Assembly (NCBI GenBank): GCA_022706175.1
Contig: JAKJDB010000137.1
Span: forward strand, 1-6,939
Length of the DNA stretch: 6,939 bases
Direction of reading: 5' to 3'
Source: Candidatus Zhuqueibacterota bacterium
GTDB taxonomy: Bacteria; KSB1; UBA2214
The notes under the pieces are model-generated. The model saw only the letters and a program-made list of their open reading frames with translations, ran no database searches and was not told where the DNA came from. Positions 5,618 to 6,939 of the stretch are shown here, piece after piece (within the stretch, counting starts at the first letter, position 1; each line of letters opens with the position of its first letter). The position numbers were made by a program, and so were the translations under genes.

Positions 5618-6939
5618 TCACTGGCCCAGCTGCATAATGCCCCAGGCCAATGCCACGGTGCAACCGACCACCAGCCAGGCGATCAGAAACCCTGCCCAGT
5701 CCTCGCGGTAGCGTTTGACAAATCCCTGCCATCGTTCACGGGTGAACCAACCGGGCAGATCGACAAAGATCAGATCCTGCCCATGCTCTTTGGCCGGCGG
5801 TTTGGGAGTACCGCGATCGGAGAGGCGCTGCATGTTGTCGAAAAAAGCGGCGATGCGCGCCGGCTCTTCCTCTTTGCTCAGCAGACTGACGACGATCAGA
5901 CAGATAAAGCCGGCGAACATGGCCGCACCAAAGGGCGCGGGCTGCCAGGCATAGACCAGCATCAGTCTGCCCGTCGAATAATAATTCAGCCCATAATATA
6001 AACCGAACGACATGATCACCGAGACCAGGGCGCCGTAGCGGTTGGCCCGCTTCCACAGAATGCCGCCGAAAATCATGATGCCCATAAACGCGGCAATGGT
6101 CTCGGTGAAGAGAAACGCGTGCAGAACATTTTTGATGGTCAGGGCAAAGATGACGCCGAGCAGCGTCAGCACAAATCCGGAGACGCGGCCCATAAGCAGC
6201 AGCCGTGCATCCGGCGCATCGGGATTAAAATATTTGCGGTAAAAATTTTGCGTGAACAGGGCGCCGGTGTTGACCATAAAATTGGAGCAGGTCGACATAT
6301 TGGCGGCCAGCACGGCGGAGACCATGAGACCGGTCAGACCCGGGAGCAACAGCTCACGGCAGGCGTAGCCGAATGCGTGTTCAGGATCCGGAATCGTAGC
6401 GCCGCGTTGAATCAACAGGGCGGCCACAATCAGGCCGACCAGAGCCCAGGCGATGGTGCACAACCGTTTGACGATGGAGCCGTAGGTCTGGCCGACGCGG
6501 CCGGCGCGCTCTGTGCTGCCGGTGGCGCACATAGAGATCATGTGCGGCTGCGCAGTGATGCCGACAATGCCGTTGACCGCCAGCATGGCGATGGTGAACG
6601 CATCCAGTCCGCTGACCCTGCTGTAGAGATTGAAAAAATCAGGCGCCAGCACCTGGCGCATCCCGTAAAAGCCGCCCACAGCCGAAAGACCGGCCGGCAA
6701 CAGCAGCAACGACAGCACAATGATCAAAAAACTTTGCACAAAGTCCGTGTACGCCGAAGCGATGAGGCCGCCGAAAAAGCTATAGGTGAGAAACGCAACG
6801 GTCATGCCCACGACCACCATGTTGGAAGAGATGAGATCTCCGCTGGCCACTGAGATGATTTTAGCCGCGCCCTGCAGCATGGCGCCCTGGCTGAAGACGA
6901 AGAAAAGGATGGCAAAGACCGAATAGAACATGCCCAATT
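5618..6939 (-). CDS. Sodium:solute symporter, SSS family (partial, N-terminus off the right edge)
   Basis: Integral membrane transporter of the SSS/SGLT family (TC 2.A.21), importing a sugar or other small solute with Na+. About 440 C-terminal residues are present. The frame is open through the right edge, and the Met at 6937 is internal. Numbered from that Met, the SSS signature GG-x2-A-x3-TD-x2-Q lies at 56-68. As this usually sits near residue 170-190, roughly 110-130 N-terminal residues are missing. AANMSTCSN (211-219) occupies the TM8/9 position of the Na2-site serines, here S215 and T216, so Na+ coupling looks retained. About ten hydrophobic segments can be seen, followed by a charged cytoplasmic loop (354-412) and a final helix (415-436), a common arrangement in bacterial members. 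The gene is convergent with the HAD gene. Substrate is not identifiable; the neighbouring glycosidases suggest a sugar, but this is weak since the gene may be transcribed separately. Confidence 0.9.
   Translation of the reverse strand, partial: LGMFYSVFAILFFVFSQGAMLQGAAKIISVASGDLISSNMVVVGMTVAFLTYSFFGGLIASAYTDFVQSFLIIVLSLLLLPAGLSAVGGFYGMRQVLAPDFFNLYSRVSGLDAFTIAMLAVNGIVGITAQPHMISMCATGSTERAGRVGQTYGSIVKRLCTIAWALVGLIVAALLIQRGATIPDPEHAFGYACRELLLPGLTGLMVSAVLAANMSTCSNFMVNTGALFTQNFYRKYFNPDAPDARLLLMGRVSGFVLTLLGVIFALTIKNVLHAFLFTETIAAFMGIMIFGGILWKRANRYGALVSVIMSFGLYYGLNYYSTGRLMLVYAWQPAPFGAAMFAGFICLIVVSLLSKEEEPARIAAFFDNMQRLSDRGTPKPPAKEHGQDLIFVDLPGWFTRERWQGFVKRYREDWAGFLIAWLVVGCTVALAWGIMQLGQ

Noticed and set aside
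6119..6853. 244-codon plus-strand open frame antisense to the symporter
   Set aside because: Composition is Gln, Asp, His and Gly rich with no domain; it mirrors the hydrophobic codons of the symporter on the other strand.

Overview
The window carries part of a carbohydrate-processing locus from a bacterium of fairly high GC (mid-50s percent by eye). The organism cannot be named from the sequence. A Tat-type glycosidase, a Sec-type glycosidase-like protein, a sodium:solute symporter and an ECF sigma/zinc-finger anti-sigma pair would fit an uncultured saccharolytic lineage (FCB-like or Planctomycetes-like), but that is only a guess. No mobile element, CRISPR array, tRNA or rRNA was seen.

Layout. 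Four genes run leftward from about 4634 to the left edge. First is a secreted protein with five beta-propeller blade repeats (4634-3567). A GH78-type alpha-L-rhamnosidase with a twin-arginine signal (3563-936) follows after only 3 bp. After a 42-bp AT-rich gap comes an ECF sigma factor (893-312), and its reading frame overlaps by 8 bp a zinc-finger anti-sigma factor that leaves the window at the left edge (319 to beyond 1). A 191-bp divergent region (4635-4825) separates this group from a rightward HAD-family phosphatase-like gene (4826-5530). It holds a plausible sigma70-type promoter for the HAD gene, a small inverted repeat, an 8-bp palindrome at the -10 box and a stem-loop just after the predicted transcription start. 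Convergent to the HAD gene, a sodium:solute symporter (SSS family) enters from the right edge and ends at 5618; its N-terminus lies outside the window.

How they may work together (inference). The two exported hydrolase-like proteins could trim rhamnose-containing glycans or glycosides outside the cytoplasm. The symporter could import a released sugar or another small solute, and the HAD protein could dephosphorylate a metabolite. The sigma/anti-sigma pair at the 3' end of the hydrolase group could couple an envelope signal to expression of this or other loci. No rhamnose catabolic gene (isomerase, kinase, aldolase) is present here, so the substrate pathway is not proven.

Every long reading frame antisense to these genes looks like a GC-driven shadow. 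The most unusual points are the single-TGA, same-frame junction between the propeller gene and the GH78 gene, the altered GH78 catalytic motif that still keeps the acidic-residue spacing, and the placement of the sigma/anti-sigma pair behind the hydrolases.
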